From CAVRZY01 sp963725415 (GTDB lineage Bacteria; Acidobacteriota; Terriglobia; Bryobacterales; Bryobacteraceae), in assembly GCA_963725415.1 (NCBI GenBank), contig CAVRZY010000087.1:1-58086 (forward strand): a stretch of DNA of 58,086 nt. Direction: 5' to 3'. The notes under the pieces are model-generated. The model did not search any database and was not told the origin of the DNA. It worked only from the letters and a program-made list of their open reading frames with translations. Positions 57,863 through 58,086 of the stretch are shown here, in pieces. Numbering within the stretch: position 1 is the first letter of the stretch; every line of letters begins with the position of its first letter. The position numbers and the translations under genes were made by a program.

Positions 57863-58050
57863 TCAGTTTTCAGGTTCGAAGAGCTGTCGCCGCAGACCGC
57901 ACTGGCGGATGATGCTCATGAGGGTTCCAGGCCTGAGCTGCGGGTGCAGTGGGACGTGCCTCCAGCCCGGAGGGAGTGCGCAGTCTACCCAACAGGCGCC
58001 ACGGGGCGCGGTAATGGCGGGTTAGCAACTCGTCGGCTCCGCGGCTGTTG
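57863..58050 (-). pseudogene. HicA-like toxin remnant or frameshifted gene
   Basis: On the minus strand one frame ends LPPGWRHVPLHPQLRPGTLM, then SIIRQCGLRRQLFEPEN-stop, the usual HicA C-terminus. Further upstream, TRHYRAP in another frame would match the HicA histidine motif region. The frame break between them and the missing 5' part (near the window edge) prevent calling a gene. Confidence 0.45.
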
Positions 58051-58086
58051 GTCATGCACTACGTCTTGGTGTGTGACAGAGTCCCG

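Overview
The window is a chimeric metagenome-style contig. Positions 1 to about 5,260 read as a Bacteroidota surface-protein locus on the minus strand: PKD repeats, proprotein-convertase P-domains and a gliding-motility (CHU/type IX secretion) C-terminal sorting domain, all broken by many small frameshifts. From about 5,260 to the end everything fits a high-GC Acidobacteriota genome of the Solibacter/Bryobacteraceae kind: the Solibacter-type C-terminal domain (TIGR03437), Oar-like TonB-dependent receptors with a carboxypeptidase-regulatory N-terminus, an ADOP-type FtsX permease, and many toxin-antitoxin genes. The two parts meet inside an ORF, so they should not be treated as one genome.

Layout after the junction: a glycosidase-like protein facing a LarA-like protein; tRNA-Pro; an RRM protein followed by a cold-shock-like protein; a B12-binding radical SAM enzyme; a compact pantothenate operon (a DUF2520 reductase, panB, panC with overlapping ends); a scar with a TonB-receptor 3' fragment and a degenerate tRNA-Pro; and an ORF fusing a DUF104-type antitoxin to a PIN toxin.

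The most unusual region is 15.5-26.8 kb. It opens with a two-subunit molybdenum hydroxylase (xanthine dehydrogenase family). Six further copies of the 3' end of the large-subunit gene follow, of different lengths, and all end at or very near the same C-terminus. Between them sit cargo genes: an FGE/C-type-lectin-fold protein, an MNT-HEPN pair, a large beta-propeller protein, a second FGE-fold protein, a HicBA pair and a RelBE-like pair. The two FGE-fold genes are paralogues whose differences concentrate at the C-terminal end in codons of the form NNC/NNT, the footprint of a diversity-generating retroelement (DGR) variable region. No reverse transcriptase or template repeat is visible in the window.

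From 26.8 to 58 kb: a DinB-like protein, a secreted lipocalin-like protein, four Oar-like TonB-dependent receptor genes (one 5'-truncated and internally deleted), a polytopic membrane protein, a frameshifted GH3 beta-glucosidase, a GH33-like sialidase, an ADOP permease, two overlapping amidohydrolases, an AbrB-PIN pair, a HAD phosphatase, an S9 peptidase, an AlkD-like protein, a VapBC pair and a HicA-like remnant. The outer-membrane receptors, sialidase, GH3 enzyme, glycosidase-like protein and S9 peptidase suggest polymer scavenging. At least eight places carry single-base frameshifts, several at homopolymers, so some 'broken' genes may be sequencing errors.
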